Source: an uncultured Lachnospiraceae bacterium
GTDB taxonomy: Bacteria > Bacillota > Clostridia > Lachnospirales > Lachnospiraceae
Assembly (NCBI GenBank): GCA_946623875.1
Contig: CAMORO010000025.1
Location: forward strand, 1 to 32,724
Reading direction: 5' to 3'
Length of the DNA stretch: 32,724 nucleotides
Numbering within the stretch: the first letter of the stretch is position 1; every line of letters starts with the position of its first letter. The notes under the pieces were generated by a model that was given only the letters and a program-made list of their open reading frames with translations, ran no database searches and was not told the origin of the DNA. Made by a program: the position numbers and the translations under genes. Shown here piece by piece: positions 17,219 to 25,639 of the stretch.

Positions 17219-17255
17219 AAATAAGCAGCGGATGCATGCCATTCGCTGCTTATTT
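17219..17255 (+). terminator. Hairpin between scfA and scfB (attenuating terminator)
   Basis: A perfect 12-bp inverted repeat, AAATAAGCAGCG (17219-17230) with CGCTGCTTATTT (17244-17255), closes a 13-base loop. The T-rich segment that follows is interrupted (GGGAATTATTTT), so partial termination with read-through, or 3'-end protection, is likely. This would give much more peptide mRNA than maturase mRNA. Confidence 0.7.
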
Positions 17256-17311
17256 GGGAATTATTTTATCGTAAGCATTATATTAAGCATTTTGCAGGAT
17301 GGGAACACCAT

Positions 17312-18736
17312 TTGATCTATCAATACATTAACAATGGATACAATATAATAATGGATGTTAACAGCGGTTCGATACATGTTGTCGATGAGCTGGTTTATGA
17401 TATGGTTGCCCTGCTTGATCGCATAGGAGAAGATAATCCATTCAGGACAGTGATATCGGATGATGATATCAGGGTTCTGCCTTATAAGGATATGCAGACT
17501 GTACTCAGGGAAGGATTGTCTTCTTATCCGGATGATCAGTTGGAAGAGGCATATGCCGAAGTCAGTGAGCTGATAGAGGCGGGTACGCTCTTTTCCGATG
17601 ATATATATAAGGACTATGTGATAGATTTTAAGAAACGTAAGACGGTTGTAAAGGCTCTGTGTCTACATATATCCCATGACTGCAATCTGTCATGCAGGTA
17701 CTGCTTTGCCGGTGAGGGTGAATACAATCAGAATAAACGCGAGCTGATGAGCTATGAAGTCGGGAAAAGGGCTCTTGATTATCTGGTTGAGAATTCGGGA
17801 TCCAGAAGAAATCTGGAAGTTGATTTCTTCGGCGGAGAGCCGCTGATGAACTGGGATGTTGTCAAAAGGCTTGTAGAATACGGCAGAAGCATTGAGGAGC
17901 AAAACAACAAGAAATTCAGGTTCACGCTGACTACGAACGGTGTTCTTCTTAATGATGATATACTGGAATTTGCCAATAAGGAAATGTCCAATCTCGTGTT
18001 GAGCATTGACGGCCGAAGAGAGGTTCACGACCGTATGCGTCCTTTCAGGGGCGGACAGGGAAGCTACGATAAGATCATCGATAAGTTCAAAAAGGCTGCG
18101 GACAGCAGAGATCAGATGAATTACTACGTCAGGGGAACATTCACACGTAACAACCTTGACTTTTCGGAGGATGTAAAGCATCTTGCGGAACTTGGCTTCG
18201 AACAGATAAGTGTTGAGCCGGTAGTTGCTTCACCTGAAGAGGATTATGCGATCAGGGAAGAGGATGTTCCGATGATACTTGAGCAGTACGATAAGCTTGC
18301 AAAGTATCTGCTCGACAGGAGAAAAGAGGGAAAACCCGTTAATTTCTTTCATTTTATGATAGATCTTTCCGGGGGACCCTGCGTTGCCAAGAGACTGTCC
18401 GGCTGCGGATCGGGTACCGAATATATGTCAGTCACGCCGACAGGTGATCTCTATCCCTGCCATCAGTTTGTGGGCAAGGATGAATTCAGGCTTGGAAGTG
18501 TGTATGAAGGCATTACCAATACAGAGGTACAGAATGAATTCAAGCTTTGTAATGTCTATGCCAAGGAGAAATGCAGGGAATGCTTTGCGAAGTTTTACTG
18601 CAGCGGAGGATGCGCCGCCAACTCCTACAATTTTTCAGGGGACATAAACGGAGCATACGATCTTGGATGCGAGCTTCAGAGGAAGCGTATCGAAGTGGCC
18701 ATAATGATGAAAGCGGCTGAAGCGGAAGCCGAATAA
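17312..18736 (+). CDS. scfB: SCIFF maturase, radical SAM/SPASM thioether-forming enzyme
   Basis: The 474-residue enzyme installs Cys-to-side-chain thioether bonds in SCIFF. An N-terminal region (about 1-100) is the expected peptide-binding RRE-like part. The radical SAM cluster ligands are C124, C128 and C131 (CNLSCRYC), followed by FFGGEPL. The C-terminal SPASM region holds cysteines at 357, 365, 383, 413, 421, 424, 430, 434 and 453, enough for two auxiliary 4Fe-4S clusters. TTG at 17312 is chosen because MIYQYINNGYNIIMDVNSG matches the family N-terminus as I know it, with AGGATGGGA upstream; it lies 114 bases after scfA. The gene is followed by secDF after 34 bases. Confidence 0.94.
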   Translation: MIYQYINNGYNIIMDVNSGSIHVVDELVYDMVALLDRIGEDNPFRTVISDDDIRVLPYKDMQTVLREGLSSYPDDQLEEAYAEVSELIEAGTLFSDDIYKDYVIDFKKRKTVVKALCLHISHDCNLSCRYCFAGEGEYNQNKRELMSYEVGKRALDYLVENSGSRRNLEVDFFGGEPLMNWDVVKRLVEYGRSIEEQNNKKFRFTLTTNGVLLNDDILEFANKEMSNLVLSIDGRREVHDRMRPFRGGQGSYDKIIDKFKKAADSRDQMNYYVRGTFTRNNLDFSEDVKHLAELGFEQISVEPVVASPEEDYAIREEDVPMILEQYDKLAKYLLDRRKEGKPVNFFHFMIDLSGGPCVAKRLSGCGSGTEYMSVTPTGDLYPCHQFVGKDEFRLGSVYEGITNTEVQNEFKLCNVYAKEKCRECFAKFYCSGGCAANSYNFSGDINGAYDLGCELQRKRIEVAIMMKAAEAEAE

Positions 18737-18742
18737 ATAAAT

Positions 18743-18759
18743 GTAACTATTTAGAACAG
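18743..18759 (+). promoter_or_regulatory. Degenerate copy of the GTAACTRTTC motif before secDF
   Basis: GTAACTATTTAGAACAG keeps the left half and the inner part of the right half; the outer right arm is replaced by the ribosome site AGGGAGAAAAG. It fills most of the 34-base gap between scfB and secDF. Confidence 0.4.
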
Positions 18760-18770
18760 GGAGAAAAGAA

Positions 18771-21005
18771 ATGAAAAAACGTAACGCGGTTCTTACACTC
18801 ATAGTGGTGATCGTTCTGACGATCGCTTTAGGCTTTATGGTCGTATACGGTGTAGGACAGGACAAGGTAGGCGCGGCTTCTGAGATCAAGCTCGGACTTG
18901 ATCTGGCCGGTGGTGTAAGTATTACATATCAGGCTGTCGGAGAAGGTAAGCCTTCCAATTCCGATATGGATGATACAATGTACAAGCTTCAGAAACGTGT
19001 TGAGGGCTACAGTACCGAAGCTCAGGTGTATAAGGAAGGCGATGACAGGATCAATATCGAAATTCCCGGTGTTGAGGATGCCAATGCTGTTCTTACAGAA
19101 CTCGGTAAGCCCGGACAGTTGTATTTCATAGCTCAGTATGATAATGACGGAAATCCCAATTATAACGGCGGCATGCTGACGAAAACCATCGAAGAACTTA
19201 AGGCTGACGGCTCTATTGTACTTGAAGGTACAGACGTGCAGGCTGCAACGGGAGGAGCTTATCAGGATGAGCTTAAAGGAGTACAGTATATAGTCGAGCT
19301 GACACTTACTCCCGAAGGAACACGTAAATTCGCGGATGCTACTACCAAGGCTGTAAAGAACCATGATTCGATCATGATCTATTATGACGGAGCGGCAGTT
19401 AGTATTCCTACCGTTCAGTCGGCAATAACAAACGGACAGGCTCAGATTACCGGTATGGAAGATGCGGATAAGGCTGAGCAGCTTGCTTCCACTATAAGGA
19501 TCGGTGGTCTTAAGCTTGCACTTGAGGAATTAAGAAGTAATGTAGTAGGAGCGCAGCTTGGTTCCGAAGCGATATCAACAAGTATCAAGGCCGGTATTAT
19601 CGGTTTTACGATAGTAGTTGTTTTCATGATCGTTGTATTTCTCATTCCGGGTCTGTGCGCATCTCTTGCGCTTGCCCTGTATGTAGTTATCGTGATGGTA
19701 TTGCTTAATTTCTTCTCCGATGCATTCGGACTCACGCTTACACTGCCCGGTATTGCGGGTATCATTCTTTCAATCGGTATGGCAGTTGATGCAAACGTTA
19801 TAACATTTGCCAGGATACGTGAAGAAATTGCCGCAGGTAAGACAGTGAATACTGCAATCAAATCAGGTTATGAGAAAGCGTTCTCGGCAATCCTTGACGG
19901 AAACCTGACTACATTGATCGCAGCAGTGGTTCTTGGTATACTCGGTACAGGTTCGATAAAGGGATTTGCGATCACATTGGGAATCGGTATCGTGGTATCA
20001 ATGTTTACCGCACTGGTTGTTACGAAGAAACTACTCATGGCATTTTACGATCTCGGAATAAAGGATGAGAAGTTCTACGGCAAGGCCAAACAGGGTAAGA
20101 ACATTGATTTCATTGGAAAGAGAAAAGGATTTATCATTCTTTCCGTTGCGGTTATTGTTGCAGGCTTCGTTGTAATGGGTATTAACGCAGGAGCCGGAAG
20201 ACATGCACTGAACCTCTCGCTTGAATTCCTCGGCGGTACTTCAACAAACGTTACCTTCAATGAGGATATGGCTGTAGCCGATATCGATGCAAATGTTGTC
20301 CCGATAATAGAAGGGATCACAGGAGACGGTAATGTTCAGGTACAGAAGGTTGCGGGAAGCAACGAAGTTATATTCAAGACAAGAACACTGTCTGCTGAGG
20401 AAAGAACAGATTTCTCTGACAAGATGGTTGAGAACTTCGGTGTAGAGCAGGAAAAGATAACCGCTGAAACCATCAGTTCCACAATAAGCTCGGAGATGAG
20501 CAGAAGTGCGGTTGTTGCCGTTATAGTTGCAACATTCTGTATGCTGCTTTATATATGGTTCAGGTTCTCGGATGTGAAGTTCGGTTTCGGTTCGGTTACG
20601 GCTCTGCTTCATGATGTGCTTGTTGTTCTTGCATTCTATGCATTCTCAAGAGTGTCTGTAGGTAATACCTTCATCGCATGTATGCTTACGATAGTAGGTT
20701 ATTCGATCAATGCGACCATCGTTATTTACGACAGGATACGTGAGGTATTAAGGGACAATCAGTACAATACAATGTCGCTTGAGGAAAAGGTCAATATGTG
20801 TGTTAACCAGACACTGACAAGAAGTATATTCACTTCACTTACCACCTTTATCATGGTAGCGGTTCTTTATGTACTCGGCGTTTCGTCGATCAGGGAATTC
20901 GCACTTCCTCTTATGGTCGGTATAATCTGCGGTACTTATTCATCAATCTGTCTGGCAAGCGCCCTCTGGTATATCTTCAGGATGAAGATGGCTAAAAATA
21001 AGTAA
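18771..21005 (+). CDS. secDF: Protein translocase subunits SecD-SecF, fused
   Basis: The 744-residue fused SecDF is an RND-type membrane factor that uses proton flow to help pull secreted proteins through SecYEG. The SecD half has TM1 (about 7-27), LGLDLAGG (motif D1), a periplasm-like P1 region to about 265 and five membrane segments to about 430, including the conserved AVDANVITFARIREE. The SecF half begins near 450 with LSLEFLGGT and ends with six-helix SecF topology and RMKMAKNK. The P1 region is compact, as in Gram-positives. The ribosome site is AGGGAGAAAAGAA. It follows the SCIFF genes closely, and a hairpin ends the unit. Confidence 0.95.
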   Translation: MKKRNAVLTLIVVIVLTIALGFMVVYGVGQDKVGAASEIKLGLDLAGGVSITYQAVGEGKPSNSDMDDTMYKLQKRVEGYSTEAQVYKEGDDRINIEIPGVEDANAVLTELGKPGQLYFIAQYDNDGNPNYNGGMLTKTIEELKADGSIVLEGTDVQAATGGAYQDELKGVQYIVELTLTPEGTRKFADATTKAVKNHDSIMIYYDGAAVSIPTVQSAITNGQAQITGMEDADKAEQLASTIRIGGLKLALEELRSNVVGAQLGSEAISTSIKAGIIGFTIVVVFMIVVFLIPGLCASLALALYVVIVMVLLNFFSDAFGLTLTLPGIAGIILSIGMAVDANVITFARIREEIAAGKTVNTAIKSGYEKAFSAILDGNLTTLIAAVVLGILGTGSIKGFAITLGIGIVVSMFTALVVTKKLLMAFYDLGIKDEKFYGKAKQGKNIDFIGKRKGFIILSVAVIVAGFVVMGINAGAGRHALNLSLEFLGGTSTNVTFNEDMAVADIDANVVPIIEGITGDGNVQVQKVAGSNEVIFKTRTLSAEERTDFSDKMVENFGVEQEKITAETISSTISSEMSRSAVVAVIVATFCMLLYIWFRFSDVKFGFGSVTALLHDVLVVLAFYAFSRVSVGNTFIACMLTIVGYSINATIVIYDRIREVLRDNQYNTMSLEEKVNMCVNQTLTRSIFTSLTTFIMVAVLYVLGVSSIREFALPLMVGIICGTYSSICLASALWYIFRMKMAKNK

Positions 21006-21052
21006 AACAACTTACACTTAATTGAACAGATAATTGAACATTTATTAAAAGT

Positions 21053-21079
21053 GAAACAGGGGGAATATCTCCCTGTTTC
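21053..21079 (+). terminator. Hairpin terminator after secDF
   Basis: GAAACAGGGGGA (21053-21064) pairs with TCTCCCTGTTTC (21068-21079) over 12 bp with one G-T pair and a 3-base loop. The following tract (TGTGTATAAG) is poor in T, so termination may be incomplete. Confidence 0.65.
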
Positions 21080-21137
21080 TGTGTATAAGCCGGTAATGAT
21101 TAAATCCGCGGGCTTATGAAAACAGAGGTTAATTACA

Positions 21138-22859
21138 TTGAAGAAATGGATGATAGCAGCCAAGAAAGCCGATTTTAACGCAATAGCGGCCAAATACAAT
21201 ATATCCCCGATGCTTGCAAGGATAATAAGAAACAGGGATGTTACGGGAGATGACGCGATAAATATGTATCTTAACGGAACTGTAAGTGATATGCATGATC
21301 CGCATCTTCTTAAGGATATTGATAAGGCAGCGAAGCTTATTGCGGAAGCTGTCAGCATGGGCACAAAGGTGTTTGTTATAGGTGACTATGATATTGACGG
21401 TGTATGTTCATCTTATATCCTGCTAAAGGGCATTTCATCCTGTGGCGGTAATGCCGTAGTAAGGCTTCCCGACAGGGTAAAAGACGGATACGGGATGAAT
21501 ATGTCAATGGTCGATGAGGCTATCGGACAGGGGGCAGGACTTATCGTTACCTGTGATAATGGAATCGCTGCTTATGATGAGGTGAAGTATGCGAAGGACA
21601 ACGGTCTGAAGGTAATTGTCACAGATCATCATGAGGTACCTTTTAAAGAGTCTGACGGAAACAGACAATATATGATTCCGGATGCAGATGCCGTTGTGGA
21701 TCCCAAACAGGAAGCATGTACATACCCCTATAAGGAGATATGCGGCGGAATGGTTGCATATAAGCTTATGCTGTGTCTTTTCGAACTGACCGGCAGGGGT
21801 AACGATATTATAGATGAACTGCTTATGTTTGCCGGTTTTGCAACGGTGGGCGATGTGATGGAATTAAGGGATGAAAACCGTATTGCGGTAAGATTTGCCC
21901 TTGAACAGATGAAGACCACATCCAATCAGGGCATGAAATGTCTGATTGATGTTAAGAAGATAGACCGCGACAGGCTGTCGCCTTATCACATCGGTTTTAT
22001 CCTTGGGCCATGTATCAATGCGACAGGAAGGCTTGATACACCCACAAGAGCTCTTGAGATGTTTATGAAAGAGGATCCGGGTGAGGCGCTTCTTATTGCA
22101 GGGGAATTAAGTTCGCTTAATGACAGCCGCAAGGATCTTACCGAAAGGTATTCAAAGGAAGCGATCGACAAGGTGTTGAATGATGAAGAGCATAGATCGG
22201 ACCGGGTTCTTGTTGTATATCTTCCGGAATGCCATGAGAGTCTTGCGGGAATAATAGCCGGACGTCTTCGCGAAACCTTCTGCAAGCCTGCTTTTGTGCT
22301 TACAAAGACTGAAGATGGGGTAAAGGGCTCCGGCCGCTCAATAGATGCATATGACATGCATGCCGAAATGACGAAGTGCTCCGACCTGTTTGTTAAGTTC
22401 GGTGGCCACAAGGCTGCCGCGGGTTTGTCCATGGAGGAGGATAAGATAGGCGAACTTCGAAAAAGGCTTAATGATAATTGCACATTGACGGAAGATGATA
22501 TGGTCGAAAAAATGACGGCTGACATTGCTTTGCCGTTAAGCCATGCAACCTATGAGCTTGCCGGGGAGCTTGAAAAGCTGCAACCGTATGGTGTAGGAAA
22601 TCCCCATCCGTTATTTGCGCAGAAGGATTTACTGATTTCAGACATCAGGGTGTTCGGGAAAAACAGAAACGCTGTAAAGATGAAGCTGTCAGAAGCTGTG
22701 CCCGGTTCGAAAAAGGTTGATGCGATATGCTTCGGTGACGGTGATGCAATAGAAGCGGAGCTTGTAAACAGAGACAGGATTTCCGTGATGTATGAGCTTG
22801 GAATAAATGAATATAACGGCCGGCGCAACGTACAGTTGACGATAAAGGACTGGAAGTAG
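21138..22859 (+). CDS. recJ: Single-stranded-DNA exonuclease RecJ
   Basis: The 573-residue DHH/DHHA1 phosphoesterase degrades single-stranded DNA 5' to 3' in recombination and mismatch or base-excision repair. Motifs: IGDYDIDG (81-88), VTDHHEVP (161-168), GPCINATGRL in the middle, and the DHHA1 motif FGGHKAAAG near 420. A C-terminal OB-like part includes VGNPHPLFAQ. Length is near that of compact Firmicute RecJ. The start is TTG at 21138 with GAGG nine bases upstream; MKKWMIAAKKADF fits the family N-terminus, while an ATG at 21150 would remove four residues. The gap from secDF contains the hairpin, so recJ may have its own weak promoter. Confidence 0.92.
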   Translation: MKKWMIAAKKADFNAIAAKYNISPMLARIIRNRDVTGDDAINMYLNGTVSDMHDPHLLKDIDKAAKLIAEAVSMGTKVFVIGDYDIDGVCSSYILLKGISSCGGNAVVRLPDRVKDGYGMNMSMVDEAIGQGAGLIVTCDNGIAAYDEVKYAKDNGLKVIVTDHHEVPFKESDGNRQYMIPDADAVVDPKQEACTYPYKEICGGMVAYKLMLCLFELTGRGNDIIDELLMFAGFATVGDVMELRDENRIAVRFALEQMKTTSNQGMKCLIDVKKIDRDRLSPYHIGFILGPCINATGRLDTPTRALEMFMKEDPGEALLIAGELSSLNDSRKDLTERYSKEAIDKVLNDEEHRSDRVLVVYLPECHESLAGIIAGRLRETFCKPAFVLTKTEDGVKGSGRSIDAYDMHAEMTKCSDLFVKFGGHKAAAGLSMEEDKIGELRKRLNDNCTLTEDDMVEKMTADIALPLSHATYELAGELEKLQPYGVGNPHPLFAQKDLLISDIRVFGKNRNAVKMKLSEAVPGSKKVDAICFGDGDAIEAELVNRDRISVMYELGINEYNGRRNVQLTIKDWK

Positions 22860-22889
22860 CATTAAATGGGGAAATAACTGTATAAAGAA

Positions 22890-22916
22890 CAAGAGCCGTT
22901 CCATGAACGACTCTTG
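22890..22916 (+). terminator. Hairpin after recJ
   Basis: CAAGAGCCGTTC (22890-22901) pairs with GAACGACTCTTG (22905-22916), 12 bp with one mismatch and a 3-base loop, without a following T run. The rest of the 22860-23150 gap is AT-rich and holds the half-site at 23085; I see no gene there. Confidence 0.45.
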
Positions 22917-23084
22917 CACATTTATGAGGGGGAGATAGTGGGTGTGTCTCAACTATCTTGGTTAATATAATAAATACAAAATGTGTACAGAATATGAGCG
23001 CGGCATAAAATTAGAATAAAATAGATTTATTTTTTATAAAATTAAGATAAAAGAACAAAATTATTGCTCAAATGGTGTATATTT

Positions 23085-23097
23085 GTAACTGTTCAGA
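23085..23097 (+). promoter_or_regulatory. Half-site of the GTAACTRTTC motif before murE
   Basis: GTAACTGTTCAGA lies about 55 bases before the murE start and three bases after a TATATT that could be a -10 (23077-23082). No clear -35 is visible and the right half of the palindrome is lost. Confidence 0.42.
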
Positions 23098-23150
23098 GTA
23101 ATGCATATATTAAAAACAATACATAAATTATAAAATGAAAAGGGGCAGAT

Positions 23151-24605
23151 ATGAAGCTGAAAGAACTTATCAGGGATTTTGACCATAAGGTTTTACGGGG
23201 CGGCACGGATATCGAAATAACGGAAGTTGTATATGATTCAAGAAAGATCACGAAAGGCTGTCTGTATGTGTGTGTAAAGGGAGCCAACTTTGACGGACAC
23301 AGCGCAGCACTTGAGGCATCAAAGTCGGGAGCAGCCGCTCTGCTGTGCGAACATGATGTTGAAACGGACACGGATACAACAGTTATATGTGTCGATGATA
23401 CAAGATATGCGATGGCTCATGTTGCGGCTGCGTATAACGGCTACCCGTCGAGGAAGATGAAGATGATAGGCATTACGGGTACAAAGGGTAAAACAACAAC
23501 CACTTATCTAATCAGATCCATTTTGGAGAATGCCGGATACAAGGTGGGACTTATAGGAACTATTGAAGTTATCATCGGTGATACACATATCCCTGCGAAG
23601 AATACCACTCCCGAATCATATGTATTGCAGGATTACCTGAAGAGAATGTCTGATGAAAACTGTGACGCGGTTGTTATGGAGGTATCCTCCCAGGGACTTA
23701 TGCTTCACAGGACTGAGGCCATAGAATATGATCTGGGTATCTTTACAAATATTGAACCGGATCATATCGGACCTAACGAACACAGGGATTTTGAACATTA
23801 TCTGTCGTGCAAGAGCATGCTCTTCAGGCAGTGCAAAGTCGGAATAGTGAACGGTGATGATAAGCATGTTGATGATGTGCTTAAGGATCACACCTGTCAG
23901 GTTGAAAAATACGGACTGGGCGAAGGACTTGATATAGTTGCAAAGGATATTGAACTGATAACGGGCAAGGGTTATCTCGGTGTTTCTTTCAGGACCGGGG
24001 GGCTGATCGAAACCGATGCGATCATAGATACACCCGGTAAGTTCAGTGTCTATAATGCACTGTGTGCAATAGCTGTATGCAGACATTTCAATATTGATAA
24101 AGACAATATAAGGAAGGCGCTTAAGGAAGCCAGGGTAAAGGGACGCATAGAGATTGTAAAGGTGTCCGATGATTTCACACTGATGATAGATTACGCACAC
24201 AATGCAATGGCGCTTGAGAGCCTGCTGTCAACACTTAAGGAGTATAAACCGAAGCGGCTTGTGTGTCTGTTCGGCTGTGGTGGCAACCGCTCCAGGCTGA
24301 GGCGTTATGATATGGGTGAAGTGTCGGGACGCCTTGCCGATCTTACGGTGATCACTTCCGATAATCCAAGAGATGAGGATCCGATGGATATTATCAGGGA
24401 TATCGAGACGGGTATAGGCAGGACTGACGGAAAACATATATCCATTCCGGACAGAAAGGATGCCATAAGGTATGTGATAAAGAACGGGCAGCCGGGTGAT
24501 GTGATCGTCCTTGCGGGAAAAGGACATGAGGATTATCAGGAGATCAAGGGTAAAAAATATCCAATGGATGAAAGAGTTCTGATACAGGAAATCCTGAATG
24601 AATGA
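23151..24605 (+). CDS. murE: MurE-type UDP-MurNAc-tripeptide ligase
   Basis: The 484-residue Mur ligase adds the third residue of the peptidoglycan stem peptide in the cytoplasm. It has the P-loop GITGTKGKTTT (107-117), the carbamylated-lysine candidate K221 in YLSCKSMLF, DYAHNAMALE (348-357), FGCGGNRSR (374-382) and DNPR (404-407), the signature of meso-diaminopimelate rather than lysine ligases. Two segments depart from classical MurE: TNIEPDHIGPNEH (about 199-211) where DHLDYHG is usual, and DYAHNAM for DYAHTPD. I recall this as a second MurE-like group in Lachnospiraceae lying outside the division/wall cluster, so it may be a paralogue. The ribosome site is AAAAGGGGCAG. No other Mur gene is beside it. 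Confidence 0.87.
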   Translation: MKLKELIRDFDHKVLRGGTDIEITEVVYDSRKITKGCLYVCVKGANFDGHSAALEASKSGAAALLCEHDVETDTDTTVICVDDTRYAMAHVAAAYNGYPSRKMKMIGITGTKGKTTTTYLIRSILENAGYKVGLIGTIEVIIGDTHIPAKNTTPESYVLQDYLKRMSDENCDAVVMEVSSQGLMLHRTEAIEYDLGIFTNIEPDHIGPNEHRDFEHYLSCKSMLFRQCKVGIVNGDDKHVDDVLKDHTCQVEKYGLGEGLDIVAKDIELITGKGYLGVSFRTGGLIETDAIIDTPGKFSVYNALCAIAVCRHFNIDKDNIRKALKEARVKGRIEIVKVSDDFTLMIDYAHNAMALESLLSTLKEYKPKRLVCLFGCGGNRSRLRRYDMGEVSGRLADLTVITSDNPRDEDPMDIIRDIETGIGRTDGKHISIPDRKDAIRYVIKNGQPGDVIVLAGKGHEDYQEIKGKKYPMDERVLIQEILNE

Positions 24606-24655
24606 CGAAAACTGCGTAATACAGATAAAGACTCATTACGACAGGTAAAAAACAC

Positions 24656-24684
24656 TTGTTAATATCAGGATTATGTGCTATATT
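24656..24684 (+). promoter_or_regulatory. Sigma-A-type promoter for rpsB-tsf
   Basis: TTGTTA (24656-24661), exactly 17 bases, then TATATT (24679-24684). Transcription should begin near 24691, giving a leader of about 137 bases. Confidence 0.72.
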
Positions 24685-24690
24685 ATATGA

Positions 24691-24820
24691 GTTGCATTGG
24701 TTGTCGTGAGGTTTGAAAGAAATGACGATAACCTTAATAATCACATCTGCGGATTGACGGGATGGTGCCTTGCTCGGGTTCCCGTATTTGGAAGCAGACG
24801 GAAGTATAACCAGACGGAGG
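24691..24820 (+). promoter_or_regulatory. Structured 5' leader of rpsB, possible S2 autoregulation element
   Basis: A 9-bp helix forms between GGTTGTCGT (24699-24707) and ACGATAACC (24725-24733), with one G-U pair and a 17-base loop. A second hairpin forms from TTCC (24779-24782) with GGAA (24790-24793), extended by TGC/GCA across a 5-base bulge. The ribosome site GGAGGG follows. Ribosomal protein S2 represses its own rpsB-tsf mRNA in E. coli; whether this leader does the same is inference. Confidence 0.45.
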
Positions 24821-24827
24821 GATTAAA

Positions 24828-25607
24828 ATGAGCGTAATTTCAATGAAGCAGTTGCTTGAAGCAGGTGTTCATTTCGGACACCAGACCAGAAGATGGAACC
24901 CTAAGATGGCTCCTTACATCTATACCGAGAGGAACGGTATCTACATTATCGATCTTCAGAAGTCAGTAGGTATGGTTGACGATGCATACAATGCAGTTGT
25001 ATCGATTGCCGAGCAGGGCGGAACCATCCTGTTCGTTGGTACTAAGAAGCAGGCACAGGATGCTGTTAAGGTTGAGGCTGAGCGCTGCGGTATGTTCTAT
25101 GTAAATGAGAGATGGCTGGGCGGTATGCTTACCAACTTCAAGACTATTCAGAGCCGTATAAAGAGGCTTAAGGATATTGAGAGAATGTCAGAGGACGGTA
25201 CCTTTGATGTACTTCCCAAGAAAGAGGTTATCGAGCTCCGCAAGGAATGGGATAAGCTTGAGAGAAACCTTGGAGGTATTAAGGAAATGAAGAGGATCCC
25301 GGATGCGATCTTCGTTGTTGACCCCAAGAAGGAGAGGATCTGTGTTCAGGAAGCACATGCACTCGGAATTACACTTATAGGTATAGCGGATACCAATTGT
25401 GATCCTGAGGAACTGGATTACGTGATCCCCGGTAATGATGATGCGATAAGAGCCGTTAAGCTTATCGTTTCCAAGATGGCTGATGCTGTTATCGAGGGAC
25501 ATCAGGGTGAGACAAATGAGGATGCCGGTTCTGTAGAAGCTGAGATGGCTGAAGCAGCCGGGGATGCAGAGCCTTCGGATATCGAGGAAGTGGCTGAAGC
25601 TGAATAA
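24828..25607 (+). CDS. rpsB: 30S ribosomal protein S2
   Basis: The 259-residue S2 is clear from the [21 protein letters not shown] start, [36 protein letters not shown] and the [13 protein letters not shown] ending of the core. S2 joins the small subunit late and contacts S1 where present. A low-complexity acidic tail, rich in Glu, Ala and Asp, extends past about residue 227. The ribosome site is GGAGGG. tsf follows after 32 bases in the universal rpsB-tsf order. Confidence 0.97.
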   Translation: MSVISMKQLLEAGVHFGHQTRRWNPKMAPYIYTERNGIYIIDLQKSVGMVDDAYNAVVSIAEQGGTILFVGTKKQAQDAVKVEAERCGMFYVNERWLGGMLTNFKTIQSRIKRLKDIERMSEDGTFDVLPKKEVIELRKEWDKLERNLGGIKEMKRIPDAIFVVDPKKERICVQEAHALGITLIGIADTNCDPEELDYVIPGNDDAIRAVKLIVSKMADAVIEGHQGETNEDAGSVEAEMAEAAGDAEPSDIEEVAEAE

Positions 25608-25639
25608 ATCTTGGGTGTATTAAGAAGGAGGAAATATAT

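Noticed and set aside
21017-21041. Tandem AATTGAACA repeat after secDF
   Set aside because: Two copies of nine AT-rich bases are too weak to call a functional repeat.
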